The notes under the pieces were generated by a model, which saw nothing but the letters and a program-made list of their open reading frames with translations, was not told where the DNA came from and did not search any database. The translations under genes and the position numbers were made by a program. Shown piece by piece: positions 1 through 10,515 of a DNA stretch of 64,000 nucleotides. Positions within the stretch are counted from its first letter, which is position 1, and each line of letters begins with the position of its first letter. The DNA is from Polytrichum commune. Taxonomy: Eukaryota > Streptophyta > Polytrichopsida > Polytrichales > Polytrichaceae. The stretch covers positions 19,641,501 to 19,705,500 of the forward strand of contig OX485805.1 of NCBI GenBank assembly GCA_950295325.1. The letters run 5' to 3'.

Positions 1-538
1 GATAAGCCATTTCCACCGAGGATGCCTCCCTCTGACTAGTGGGAATGTATTGCAGTGATTCACGCTGGGTCACCACATTGTGAAATTTGGGACATTCTCA
101 GTGTGTGAACTGTTACATGGGGAAATCCCACATAACACTATATTCGTTAATCGGAGACTTTGGAAAGTCTCAAAATAAAATATGCCCATAGTTTGGGATG
201 CCAATATTGTAAGCATACGGAACATTGGGAACATTGGGAACATGACGATTTACGAATTCGCACGTGGAGAATATTCACAGTACTAAAAATAGCTTGTATT
301 GAATTATAATGAAAACATGAACTTCGTGTGGAAAATAACTCCCGAATCTCAAAAATAAATGAATTTATGTCATTATAGAGTTTAGGGTGCGCATCCCATA
401 TCTAAGGGTCTTATGGAATTGGATGGCACATCCCAAATGTATACCACAATTGAATGTGGCAAGTCTACTATGTCTATTAAAAACCAAAAATAAGCACGCG
501 TCTATGTATTTCGCCATTAACTCCCACCTACGTTATGT
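1..538. other. Non-coding flank
   Basis: No coding frame, RNA gene or transposon end could be supported here. A short direct repeat of the word aacattggg occurs near 220-242. The 3' end of the decayed DUF7869-like gene lies immediately to the right, so part of this stretch may be its old downstream region. Confidence 0.4.
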
Positions 539-3205
539 TTACCCATCTCCATCTTCCGTTTCATATCCATTCTCGGCGTCGTTTTCCGCAGCTGCAATAC
601 GTGCCAAGTTGTCTTTGGCAAAATCTATATGTTTTTGGGGGATGGTCATTGTTTCTGATTTAGAACCCATGTGTGGCTTCCAAGCACAAAGTATGGTATC
701 CGTGTTTATCCAAACCGGTCCGTAAGCTGAGTCCACTGTCCACTTGAAATTCTTTTTGGTGTCCCAACCTAAATAGGTGCGAAGCACGTTCGGGTCTTTG
801 GTGCTTGGACGGCAATATTCCACCTCAATTTGTCAAAAGTTAGGGCTAGTTCGAACAAAATTGGGTGAAGACAATGCTTTCACCAACCAAATTGGTTTCG
901 GGTGTTCCTCATCTCCTGCTCGTACGAGGACCATATAATCTTCGTGGCAATCAACACCTACACGAAACGATGGTGCCGGCCGATTGTGCGTTGGGCCAAT
1001 GTAATGCTTGTCCATTGGGAACTCTTCACGGATGTCTCCATTGCTGAAAAACATGGTGTCGGACTCGACAACCGTCAAACGACTTTGTGGCCAAAATCCT
1101 TGTATCAACATCATACGGGTGTCACCACCAAGTGTCATCAAAGCCGAGCGAATTCAATCCCAATACGCGATCAACAGTTCATGGGTATCTCTAATACGTC
1201 TGGTGATGTCCTCCTCGCACAATTCTTTCCAATATTCAATGAATCTGGATATGCCTTTGATGATTTCCGGCCCATTCCTCATGGGGTCGGGTTTGCAAGG
1301 CTTTGGTTCTCCATCCGGGAGCAAACATTTCTCATCCTTGTCTTGACGCCATACGAGTATACCATCATCAGGGCCCCAATTAGGAGATGTGCACAAAAAC
1401 TTGAACTGCATGGCTGGGACACCATCATCCCTCACATAGAATCGGAATTGTTGTACTTTGGTATGTTCCACCAATTGGTCCGCTCTTTTCAACATGTATG
1501 GCTCGATGAAGGCCTTCAAATTTGGTACTTCCTCAATCATATGCAGGATCACCGGCATATGGTCTAAATCCATATATGATTTCATAAAAAGTGGTATGGT
1601 TGGAAAATCTTCCTCATGCAACTTCATGCTCCAACATCCAAATGACGCATCAATGTCGTACGGAGTTGGACATTTGCCAAACACATCCAAAAAAATTGGA
1701 TAGACTTTCAACACGTAGTTGTGATTTCATACAAACCTGTGACAACTACGGGCAACTTGAAGAGACTATCCGTGGCCTTTATTCTGCGTGCATAACAAGG
1801 GCATGCGGTCTTGGCGTGGTCCATTTTATCATGGATGACTGTTAGAACCTCTGTGGGCCTCATTATGGAAAGAGCACGATTCTTGTAGTAATCTTGACGG
1901 TGAGCCTCTTGGTTGTTGACAAGCTTAATATTTTTTTTTGTCTGGAATGAGATTCATTGCCTATGGGGTGGGCGTCTCAAAGACCTTTGTATTTTTCACA
2001 CGTCGTACACCTGGCAAACTTGTCCCCGGGTCTTTTCAAAATGTATTCCGCAAACTGTTGGTTTTTAATCACACTCAACTTGGACAAAGAAATGGGCCCA
2101 CATCCCGCTATGCGACCCACTTCGTTGATGTCCGTTAAGATGTTTTTCCATTTTGTGCCCGTGGGCAACACCATTTGAACAACTTTCTCCCCTGATGACA
2201 ATGGCCTCGTCTTGTGGGGCATTACATCGGCCAATGGCACTATGAAGGTGGAGAGTATCGCAGATGCTTGAAGTGTAGCCTCCTTAGGTTTCTTTGTGCC
2301 GGAGTTGCCCTGAAATCAAGAGCGTCGATCCATCGACGAATACTTCCTAAACCTATAAAAGTCAGCCTTGGAGACAACATGTATGATATACCACGCTATA
2401 CAACACACTTCCACATTCTCAAGGGTCACCACCTTATGGCCATGCGTATCAATGTGCAAATTTCTGTGCACCTCGAGTTTCTTTGCAGATCTCATACGAA
2501 AATCCGCAAGCCACATCTCTTGACAAAGAGACCTAATTTTTTCGCATGGAAATAATTGGCAACATTTCCTCGCGCAACAGTCCTTGGCGAACACGAGACG
2601 GATAGAATCGTCTCCCAATATGCGATCCCGTCGTCGCTCCTTATCACCACGAGGCACGCGGTTAGAGTCATATCTGCGGAGGCCTTTGCGAGGAGGTAAT
2701 TTGGCCAGCAACGCTGATTGCATTTGATTGTGCCGCTACCCATGATCCCACAAGCTTACTTCTTCATGTAGAACTCGACGAAGGGGCCATCGACGCAAGG
2801 TAAATCTCCACGTCACCGGAACTTCAAGTGGAAGCAAAGAATTCAAGATGCACACACCAACATCATCGGCACCAAGGGGGTTGGCATCAACACAATCACG
2901 GGGATCGGAGTTTCTACATATGCCATTTGCCACCCCAACACCAAGCTCGTTAAGCAGAATGACATCCAGGCCCACCCATTGTTCTCTTCCGAAACCAACG
3001 CACAACAGAATGTCATCGTGGTCATCCCCGGAATGTAGAGATTGATTGGGCCCTTCAAAAGAATCATGGGAGGATGCATCCACAGGCACCTCCACCATGT
3101 TTGTAACGTCAGTCCCCTCCGCCGACGTGAAAGATAGTTGGCATTCACTATCGGAGGACAATGCATTAGTCGACAACTCCAATGAAATATCTCCCACAAG
3201 CATCG
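539..3205 (-). pseudogene. Decayed DUF7869-like gene (repeat-family protein)
   Basis: Several minus-strand frames give consecutive pieces of one protein. In order: an acidic N-terminus from an ATG near 3205; a Cys-rich piece with CCARKCC (about 2316-2590); a piece ending RPGDKFARCTTCEKYKGL (1977-2240); a block containing IHDKMDHAKTACPCY and KLPVVVTG (about 1738-1925); the DIDASFG..WSMKL segment with PTIPLFMKSYMD (1154-1714); and a C-terminal GWDTKKNFKWTVD / IPQKHIDFAKDNL part (539-1141). From memory, intact members read VGHTHDDIDA at the fifth block and carry about 120 more residues between KLPVVVTG and that motif, so an internal deletion is inferred. A stop near 838 and frame changes near 1960, 2250 and 2700 also break it. 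The family is highly repeated in some seed-free plants and probably mobile-element derived; the function is unknown. A strong antisense frame at 902-1567 is a shadow. Confidence 0.72.
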
Positions 3206-3257
3206 CCATTGTACCTAAACAAACAACAATCGCATGAACAAACAACAACCATCCCAA

Positions 3258-3974
3258 TGTTTAGAAGAGCGCAGAAATTATCATCCAAATCTAAGGCCCA
3301 GAACTCACAAACAACTCTTGGGGCACCAATGGGAGGCCCTCACACACAAAGACGAATGCACGTTCGAAAAGAATACAAAGACATAGAAATATTGCAGGAG
3401 AATCCACTGGCAATTGACACAGGCATCACATTGAGATATATATCATTCGTGAAGGGTGTCGATATGATTTGTGCAACCATGGCGAGGGTTGCACACCAAC
3501 AAAGGACAAGTTACTCACAACTGCAGATGAACGCGCGGACGAAGAACCCAACCCAATCAATGATGAAATGTACATGGGAAATGAAATACGCAATTTTGAG
3601 CACCCAATACTCATATTTACGACCTTGTCCGCATGCAATAAGCAGAACTATAGGAACCTCCCGAATCATATGGGTGGAAGACCTAATAGTCGTCTGCACA
3701 ATCCAGTATGCATGACGATCGCCGCAAAGAAAAAAAAGTCCCAGATGGGAAATATAAACGGTAGTGTGTACACCCCCCACATATGTTTGCAGCGGTTATG
3801 TATACGAACGGCCGTTCGTAAGCTCTTGCTAAAACAATATATGTAAAAAACACTTGGACCTATCGCAATTTCGATAACTCAGGCCATCCGTTATCTGAAG
3901 ACATGCCACATTGTCTATAGGGGCAAATGACATGTACCACATCCCGCTGTTCCATTGTAAGTCAGGGAACGGCA
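3258..3974. other. Non-coding gap between pseudogene and Tigger element
   Basis: Several overlapping short frames exist on both strands, but none shows a recognisable motif or codon bias. The gap probably holds the old 5' region of the decayed gene to the left. The right edge is the TA target site (3975-3976) of the Tigger-like element. Confidence 0.4.
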
Positions 3975-4285
3975 TACAGTCTAACCTTGATAATGTCACC
4001 CTTGTTAATAGACCACCTTGATATTGTCACCTAAAAGTTTGAAACCGATTTTCATAGTGTAAAACTCCCTCGTTATTATCCCTATCACCCTTGATAATGT
4101 CACTATTTTTTTTCAAAATCCGTAGTGTAAATGTGATAATATTAAGTATGGATGGATTGTATGGGTGGGCATGGGTTCAATATTATAATGGGTGGGCATG
4201 GGTTCGATATTATTGTTCATGGGTGAGCATGGGCTAAAGCAAAGCATATTGGGGGTCATTGAATGAGCTCTCATTCAATGCTTTC

Positions 4286-4970
4286 GGCATAGTGGGATGC
4301 CTTGTGTAATTTCAAATTTGGTACGTGTTTCGGAGTCCAAATGCTCAATTCTACATACTCGCAGTTGTCTGTAAGTTGAGGCCAAAGGTGGAAGTTCACA
4401 AACACACAGATACACTTCCTGCTGATTTTTCCTGCTGATTGTTCGACTCACAACAACTTGGTGGTGGTGGTGGGTTTCTTCCCCTTATATCTTGCATTCC
4501 ACAAATTTGAATGTTTGGTTCTAAATTTTGTCCTTGCTCTTGCTTGTAAATATGTTGATATCAGTAATTTTCCTGAAGTCTTGACCTTCACCTGTTCATT
4601 TGTAACTACCAGCTGGTTCTACCTGTTCATTGAGCACCAACCTTGATCGATGAACAAGTGCTGCATGCGGGCATAGTGGGATGCCGTGTGTGATTTCGTT
4701 TTTGGTACATGTTTTGGAGTCCAAATTAAATGCTCAATTCCACATACTCGCAGTTGTCTGTAAGTTGAGGCCAAAGGTGGAAGTTCACAAACACACAGAT
4801 ACACTTCCTGTAGATTTTTCCTGCTGATTGTTCGACTCACAACAACTTGGTGGTGGTGGTGGGTTTCTTCCCCTTATAGCTTGCATTCCACAGCTTTGAA
4901 TGTTTGGTTCTAAGTTCTATCCTTGCTCTTGCTTGTATATATGTTGATATCAATAATTTTCTTGAAGTCT
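4286..4970 (+). repeat. 384-bp-period direct duplication in the Tigger 5' region
   Basis: The stretch beginning ggcatagtgggatgcc at 4286 is repeated at 4670, and about 300 bp of each copy align (4286-4586 and 4670-4970). Shared landmarks are cacatactcgcagttgtct, the ggtggtggtggtgg run and the ttgatatca(g/a)taatttt block. Differences are single substitutions plus a few small indels, so the duplication is fairly recent. It sits upstream of the transposase start. It could be a captured sequence or a duplicated promoter/leader. Confidence 0.8.
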
Positions 4971-5210
4971 TGAATCAATATATTTCTTTGCTCATTTGGA
5001 ATCGTGGGACCATTGGTTATAATTCTCCGCAAATTTGTTGTGATGACCACATTAGAGCACACGGTGAATTGAGTGACTAGAGAACCAACAATCAAACCTC
5101 AACATCTACCAGAAGAATTATTTAGCAATTTACCTTCAAATTTTGAAACAAATCCTGGGATTTTTGAGTGCTCATTTGGGGGAATGGTTTGGCAAAAATA
5201 GGTACTTCCA

Positions 5211-6929
5211 ATGGCAAGTAAATCCACACGCAAACGAGTAGATTTATCAATCTCTGATAAGAGGAAAATTTTTGAAGTCCACAAAGCTCATCTAGGTTTG
5301 AAACATGAAGACCTTGCACAATATATGGTGGATCAACATAAATTCAAGCTTGTGGATCGGACCACTATTTCCAAGATCCTTCGTTCAAAAGAGAAGTGGA
5401 TGAACATGGATACATGTGTGCGTGAAGGCAATGTACGACGCGCTCGAGTTGGAAAATGGCCTCAGCTTGAAAAAACTTAGGTTTTATGGTTTGGACAGGT
5501 CAAAGCACGGAGGGGAGTAGTAACTGATGATGTCATTATGCAAAAGGCTAAGGAATTGAGGAATTCATTTGGCATATATGATACCGAGTTCAAGCTTTCT
5601 CATGGGTGGTTGCAAAATTTCAAAACTCGACATGGAATAAAGTGTTATTATCTGCATGGAGAAAGTGGAGATGCAGATGGAGTTGGAGTTGCATTGGCCA
5701 TGGCAAAGATCCCATTCATATTGAAGAAATATGATCCAGAAGACATCTTCAATTTTGATGAGACAAGTTTGTATTATAGAGCCTCTCCTTATAAGACTTT
5801 GAATATTGGGAAGGCGAAAGGAAATAAGAAAAAGAAGGACCGTGTGACATTGGGGCTTTGCACTAATATCTCAGGGAAGGAGCGATTGAAGCTTGTTTTC
5901 ATTCACAAAGCAGCGCGTCCCAGATGCTTTCCTCGGAATTTTGATCCAAATAGGACAGTACACTATTATTCTAACAATTCAGCCTGGATGAATGGTGATG
6001 TTTTTACACATTGGGTGAAGAGTGAGAACCGAAGAATGGCATTGAAAGACAAAAAGATTTGCATTATTATGGATAATGTAGGAAACCATGATATTCATGG
6101 TGAGGTCAAGAAAGTTATAGATGGGTTTAATGCTTTTGTACTCTCCCATATCACTATCTTGTTCCTTCCACCAAATGTGACTTCAGTTGTTCAGCCTTTG
6201 GATCAAGGAGTGATTGCAGCATTCAAAATGTGTTATAAGCGCAAGCTTGTTGCCTGGACTTTGCAACAAATTGATAACAACTCAAATGAAGATTTGGGGA
6301 AATTGAATGTTGATGTATTTCAAGCTATGCTATGGTGTGTGGCGGCATGGCATGAATTAGATGATCAAACCATTAGAAATTGTTGGAGAAAGTCTGCCAT
6401 ATTGCCTGCAGAGCGGAATGCAGATATAAACAATCTTGATGAACGTATGAAGTCCAAAATGGAGGAAGCAACTTTGGAATTGGGTAGACTCATCGCCGCA
6501 TTAAATTTGGGTTTGGATGTTGAAGGCAAGCCTGTAGAAAAGCTTTGTCCTTTGGAGTACATAAACATGGAAGGTGAAGATGATTTTGAGGTGGAATTTT
6601 CTACTGAGGAGCTTGTGCAATTAGTGCAAGATGGCGAACATGTTCTTGATTCCATGGAAGTGGACCCATTGATTGTTCATAGCAGTGATGATGAGTCTAA
6701 AGTAGTGAAGCTAAGCGATGCACAAAAATATGCTAAAGATGTTTTGAATTTTATGGCTAGCCAAGGTTCTCAGATTTTCAGCACTCATGAGTTGTTAGAA
6801 ATGGAAAAAATCCATGACAAACTCATTAGAATTGGTGTTGCACATTTAACATCAACAAAACAATGTGACATTAGAAGCTTCTTTGTCTCTAGTGAGAGGT
6901 CTTTACCTGATCTCAATGACACATTATGA
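5211..6929 (+). pseudogene. Pogo/Tigger-like transposase with one internal stop
   Basis: One frame runs from ATG 5211 to the stop at 6927-6929, interrupted only by TAG at 5478-5480. Both sides of the stop are in the same frame and align as one protein of about 572 codons. The N-terminus (KRVDLSISDKRKIFEVHKA, then LVDRTTISKILRSKEKW) is a CENP-B-type N-terminal helix-turn-helix. The region across the stop (RARVGKWPQLEKT..VLWF, then VVTDDVIMQKAKEL and FKLSHGWLQNFKTRHGI) is a CENPB-type second DNA-binding fold. The DDE domain shows NFDETSLYY (Asp about 183), IIMDNVGNHD (Asp about 288) and VVQPLDQGVIAAFK (Asp about 331). Family members in this fold cut and paste DNA at TA sites. With a single nonsense codon and all three acidic residues retained, this copy died recently, or the codon is read through or spliced out. 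It lies inside the TA-bounded element 3977-7156. Confidence 0.88.
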
Positions 6930-7267
6930 TGTGCTCTTGTTGTTATTCACAATTTTGAATTATATTTTACATTCAAAAACATTGAAGTCTCATATTTGTT
7001 ATTTAAAAAAAAATTTGTAATTATATTTTGATTTTCTACATATATTTTGATAATATCACATTATGCACAAAATGTGACACTATCAAGTATGTCACACCTT
7101 GTTTATATCACACTTTTTGGTGAAACGGAGGGTGTGACATTATCAAGGTTAGGGTGTAATTCACAACTACATGCCGGGATACGTGAGGTGGTTTTACTAT
7201 CCACGGTCTATTTTACTCCACATCTGACAAGTTGCATTATAATGCCACTTGTGAGAAAGGGTCAGCA

Positions 7268-7620
7268 TTAGGTCTCCTTAATTCAACCGGAGTTTTGGTC
7301 GGGAGTTGGTTGTTTTAAATACAAAACTTTTTCCATTTTTGGTAAATTTTTGGTGCATGTTTGGAATTAGTGTGGAGGATTGAATGAAGAACATCCTATA
7401 TTGGTTCATTGAGGGCCAAATTCATTCTATATTTTAGCATGCCAAGAGGTGCTAAAATGAGTTTGGTCTTGAAGGAACCGATATAAATGATCCATATTCA
7501 TTTAACCTCCACACTACTACCTCCAAGCATGCACTGGAAACCTACCGAACATGGAGAGTGTCGTATGCAAACCAACCAACACCTGACCAAAACTCTGATT
7601 GAATTAGAAAATGACTCTAA
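7268..7620. mobile_element. MITE family A, copy 1
   Basis: The left side (taattcaaccggagttttgg, tcgggagttggttg) is the imperfect inverse of the right side (accaacacctgaccaaaact, ctgattgaatta), and inner arms with ttcattgagggccaaa also pair. The whole thing folds as one long imperfect hairpin without coding capacity. A second copy lies at 13943-14288 inside the PHO1-like gene and a partial one at 42759-42980. Exact ends and target duplication could not be fixed; TA is possible. Confidence 0.65.
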
Positions 7621-7885
7621 TGTTATGAACTCTACTTGATTGCCGAGAATTTGTACACTTAGAAAGTTAACCACTACATGTCAATCTCCAAAGCCTCTAC
7701 AGTGGCAACTTGGATTCTTATCTTTAATAGTGGCGTATGTGCAACTCCCGGATCTTGTCCATCTTCAGGAGTTGATAGGAGAAGGTCTTATTGGCATTTT
7801 CTTTTAATGACAAAATCCATCGAGATACATTATAATGTCTTTTTGGAAGTCCAGGGGATGTCAGAGAGGTTGGACTACACCCTAA

Positions 7886-8256
7886 GAGCATCCTCAGTCG
7901 GTCTAGGTAAAGCTCACTGCAAACCAAGACCTATCTTGCTTAAAATGCTCAAAATTTAGAGGGAGTGCACCAAAATTTAGAGGGAGTGCACCAAATTTGA
8001 CATTTAGAGGGAGTGTGGGAGGATCTGTCCATTTTTAAGCAAGATTTGGTGCACTCCCTCTAAATTTTGAAAATGTGGTGTTTTCAATGAGGGATTTCAC
8101 CTATGTCAAATTTTTACAATTCTTTTTTCTTGAGAAATATCTCACGTTTATTTAGGTGTGCTTCTAATGATGGTAATTTCAGTTTCTAATTTTAGGTCAG
8201 TCAAAAGATAGGTTTTGGTTTGCAATGAGCTTTACCTAGACCGACCGAGGATGCTC
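7886..8256. mobile_element. 371-bp MITE inside a Tigger terminal repeat
   Basis: Terminal inverted repeats of roughly 50 bp begin GAGCATCCTC(A/G)GTCGGTC on both sides. The 3-bp duplication TAA flanks the element, which is the habit of PIF/Harbinger (Tourist-type) MITEs. The interior holds a small direct repeat, aaatttagagggagtgcacc, present two to three times near 7950-8010. Excising the element and one TAA restores the terminal repeat of Tigger copy 2, which proves the order of insertion. Confidence 0.85.
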
Positions 8257-8478
8257 TAACCTTGATAATGTCACACCCTCCGTTTCACCAAAAAATGTGA
8301 TATAAACAAGGTGTGACATACTTGATAGTGTCACATTTTGTGCATAATGTGATATTATCAAAAAATATGTAGAAAATCAAAATATAATTACAATTTTTTT
8401 TTAAAATAACAAATACGAGACTTCAATATTTTTGAATGTAAAATATAATTCAAAATTGTGAATAACAACAAGAGCACA

Positions 8479-9447
8479 TCATAATGTGTCATTGAGATCA
8501 GGTAAAGACCTCTCACTAGAGACAAAGAAGCTTCTAATGTCACATTGTTTTGTTGATGTTAAATGTGCAACACCAATTCTAATGAGTTTGTCATGGATTT
8601 TTTCCATTTCTAACAACTCATGAGTGCTGAAAATCTGAGAACCTTGGCTAGCCATAAAATTCAAAACATCTTTAGCATATTTTTGTGCATTGCTTAGCTT
8701 CACTACTTTAGACTCATCATCACTGCTATGAACAATCAATGGGTCCACTTCCATGGAATCAAGAACCTGTTCGCCATCTTGCACTAATTGCACAAGCTCC
8801 TCAGTAGAAAATTCCACCTCAAAATCATCTTCACCTTCCATGTTTATGTACTCCAAAAGACAAAGCTTTTCTACAGGCTTGCCTTCAACGTCCAAACCCA
8901 AATCTAATGCGGCGATGAGTCTACCCGATTCCAAAGTTACTTCCTCCATTTTGGACTTTATACGTTCATCAAGATTGTTTATATCTGCATTCCACTCTGC
9001 AGGCAATATGGCGGACTTTCTCCAACAATTTCTAATGGTTTGATCATCTAATTCATGCCATGCCGCCACACACCATAGCATAGCTTGAAATACATCAACA
9101 TTCAATTTCCCCAAATCTTCATTTGAGTTGTTATCAATTTGTTGCAAAGTCCAGGCAACAAGCTTGCGCTTATAGCACATTTTGAATGCTGCAATCACTC
9201 CTTGATCCAAAGGCTGAACAACTGAAGTCACATTTGATGGAAGGAACAAGATAGTGATATGGGAGAGCGGCAAGAAGATGAGGGGCAGAGCGGTGTGTGG
9301 AGCGGCGAGAGGAGAGAGCATACAATGCAGGCGGAGCTGCGAGAAGTTGATATGCGAGAGAAACCGTTGCTTCTTTGGCACATGAGATTCAAGATTCAAG
9401 AACCCAAGATTCAAGCGGAAGCAGGTGAAGATGCCGACGTCATCCAT
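8479..9447 (-). CDS. Chimeric ORF: new N-terminus fused to Tigger transposase C-terminal part
   Basis: An open frame of 322 codons starts at ATG 9447 inside Tigger copy 2. Residues from about 59 on are the transposase C-terminal half and match copy 1 nearly residue for residue from LSHITILFLP to the shared C-terminus LPDLNDTL. The first about 58 residues (MDDVGIFTCF...) have no counterpart in copy 1. The junction falls at ctctcccatatcactatc, shared with copy 1, so microhomology may have joined them. The product keeps only the third catalytic Asp (PLDQGVI) and lacks both DNA-binding folds, so it cannot be an active transposase. The frame has no stops although it could have decayed. It may be an accidental ORF or may encode a truncated protein that could interfere with transposase. 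Expression is unknown. Confidence 0.6.
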   Translation of the reverse strand: MDDVGIFTCFRLNLGFLNLESHVPKKQRFLSHINFSQLRLHCMLSPLAAPHTALPLIFLPLSHITILFLPSNVTSVVQPLDQGVIAAFKMCYKRKLVAWTLQQIDNNSNEDLGKLNVDVFQAMLWCVAAWHELDDQTIRNCWRKSAILPAEWNADINNLDERIKSKMEEVTLESGRLIAALDLGLDVEGKPVEKLCLLEYINMEGEDDFEVEFSTEELVQLVQDGEQVLDSMEVDPLIVHSSDDESKVVKLSNAQKYAKDVLNFMASQGSQIFSTHELLEMEKIHDKLIRIGVAHLTSTKQCDIRSFFVSSERSLPDLNDTL

Positions 9448-9658
9448 AGAATTTGTTGTCCATCCGGCTTTTTTTCATCCATGTTACTTGTTATTATCAC
9501 ACTTACACTACAAATTTTGAAAAAAAAAAGTGACATTATCAAGGGTGATAGTGATAATAACGAGGAAGTTTTACACTATGGAAATCGGTTTCAAACTTTT
9601 AGGTGACAATATCAAGGTGTTCTATTAACAAGTGTGATATTATCAAGGTTAGGGTGTA

Positions 9659-10515
9659 GATGAGTTAGACCGTATGAGAGGATGACCAAGAAAACCAAGT
9701 TGCATCTGGTGAAGGTGAAGAGACTTTCATGGAAGCATTGAAAGCGGATGCAGAGGCACTAATAAGTGCACCTTATGCCTCACCAGATGCAACATTCCTC
9801 CGAGGATGCTTTGGTCACCATTATGAAGAAAATTCATATTGAGGAAGATAGGATTAATTAATGTATCCAAGGTTTGAAACAAGGGCCACAGATTCATGGT
9901 GGTCAAGTAAGTTGCAGGTAAAGACGTTGGGAAGCCCTTGTAGGGATTCATGCCAACTACCATGGGAGGGTTAGAAAAAATATGCCCTTCCCAAGTTTGT
10001 TAATTCATTCCAATTGGGTCTCACTAGACTGAATTGGGGTCAGAGGTCAAAATTTCTATAAAAAAATAACCGGACTATACATTGTTTCTCTGTATTTTCA
10101 CCCTGCCCCTTTTCCATTGTAGCTGTCATGAAACCGTGAAACTTTAGCCCCCACAACCAAATTAGTGTATTGAACGTAAGTTGGCATGCATCAATCACAA
10201 GCCTATAACGAGCAAGTTCTAACAGGAGCCCCCTAACATGGCTGCTGCAAATGCCGGAAACAAGAGATTAAATACATGTCAAAGACAAAGGAGGATTACA
10301 GCACTAGGAATTTTCTGATTATAAGACTGCACAAATTGTGCAACTGGAGTATGATGGTTGAAATGGCTAACCCCTGTCAGATATGTGTCTACACTTTGAT
10401 GGCCAGCACAACAAATTTGACTTGACTGTTTTCCTCCCAATTCCATTTTTGTTTAAGTTTAAGAAGGAGCTGAAGTGTTCATACAATGCAGTGTATGAAC
10501 TTGTGAACCTAATTT
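9659..10515. other. Intergenic region 3' of the PHO1-like gene
   Basis: No coding, RNA or repeat feature is supported. It separates Tigger copy 2 from the stop codon of the PHO1-like gene (10516-10518) and should contain that gene's 3' untranslated region, reading leftward. A minus-strand frame at 9727-9963 has no recognisable motif. Confidence 0.45.

Larger units (their letters stand above)
3977..7156 (+). mobile_element. Pogo/Tigger-like DNA transposon, full-length copy 1
   Basis: The left end reads TA then CAGTCTAACCTTGATAATG; the right end read inward is TA then CACCCTAACCTTGATAATG. Both flanking TAs (3975-3976, 7157-7158) fit the TA target duplication of the Tc1/mariner-pogo superfamily, and CAGT is a usual pogo start. 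The 3180-bp element carries a pogo-type transposase at 5211-6929. Subterminal stretches repeat the word CCTTGATA(A/T)TGTCAC several times (near 3986, 4017, 4090 and, inverted, near 7140), which could be transposase binding sites. The first about 165 bp and last about 230 bp match copy 2 at 7878-9656 closely. A direct duplication at 4286-4970 lies in the 5' untranslated part and has no counterpart in copy 2. Confidence 0.88.
7878..9656 (-). mobile_element. Tigger-like element copy 2, internally deleted, with nested MITE
   Basis: Both ends are flanked by TA (7876-7877 and 9657-9658) and start CACCCTAA.. inward, matching the right end of copy 1. The first about 165 bp of the element read on the minus strand match the 5' end of copy 1, and the last about 230 bp match its 3' end. 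The middle keeps only the C-terminal 264 codons of the transposase (8479-9270), joined to unrelated sequence of about 200 bp. The left terminal repeat is split after CACCC by a 371-bp MITE with a TAA duplication (7883-7885 and 8257-8259). Without that MITE the element is about 1405 bp, against 3180 bp for copy 1. Confidence 0.87.

Noticed and set aside
902-1567. 221-codon plus-strand ORF
   Set aside because: It is antisense to the DUF7869-like pseudogene, whose minus-strand frames carry recognisable conserved blocks.
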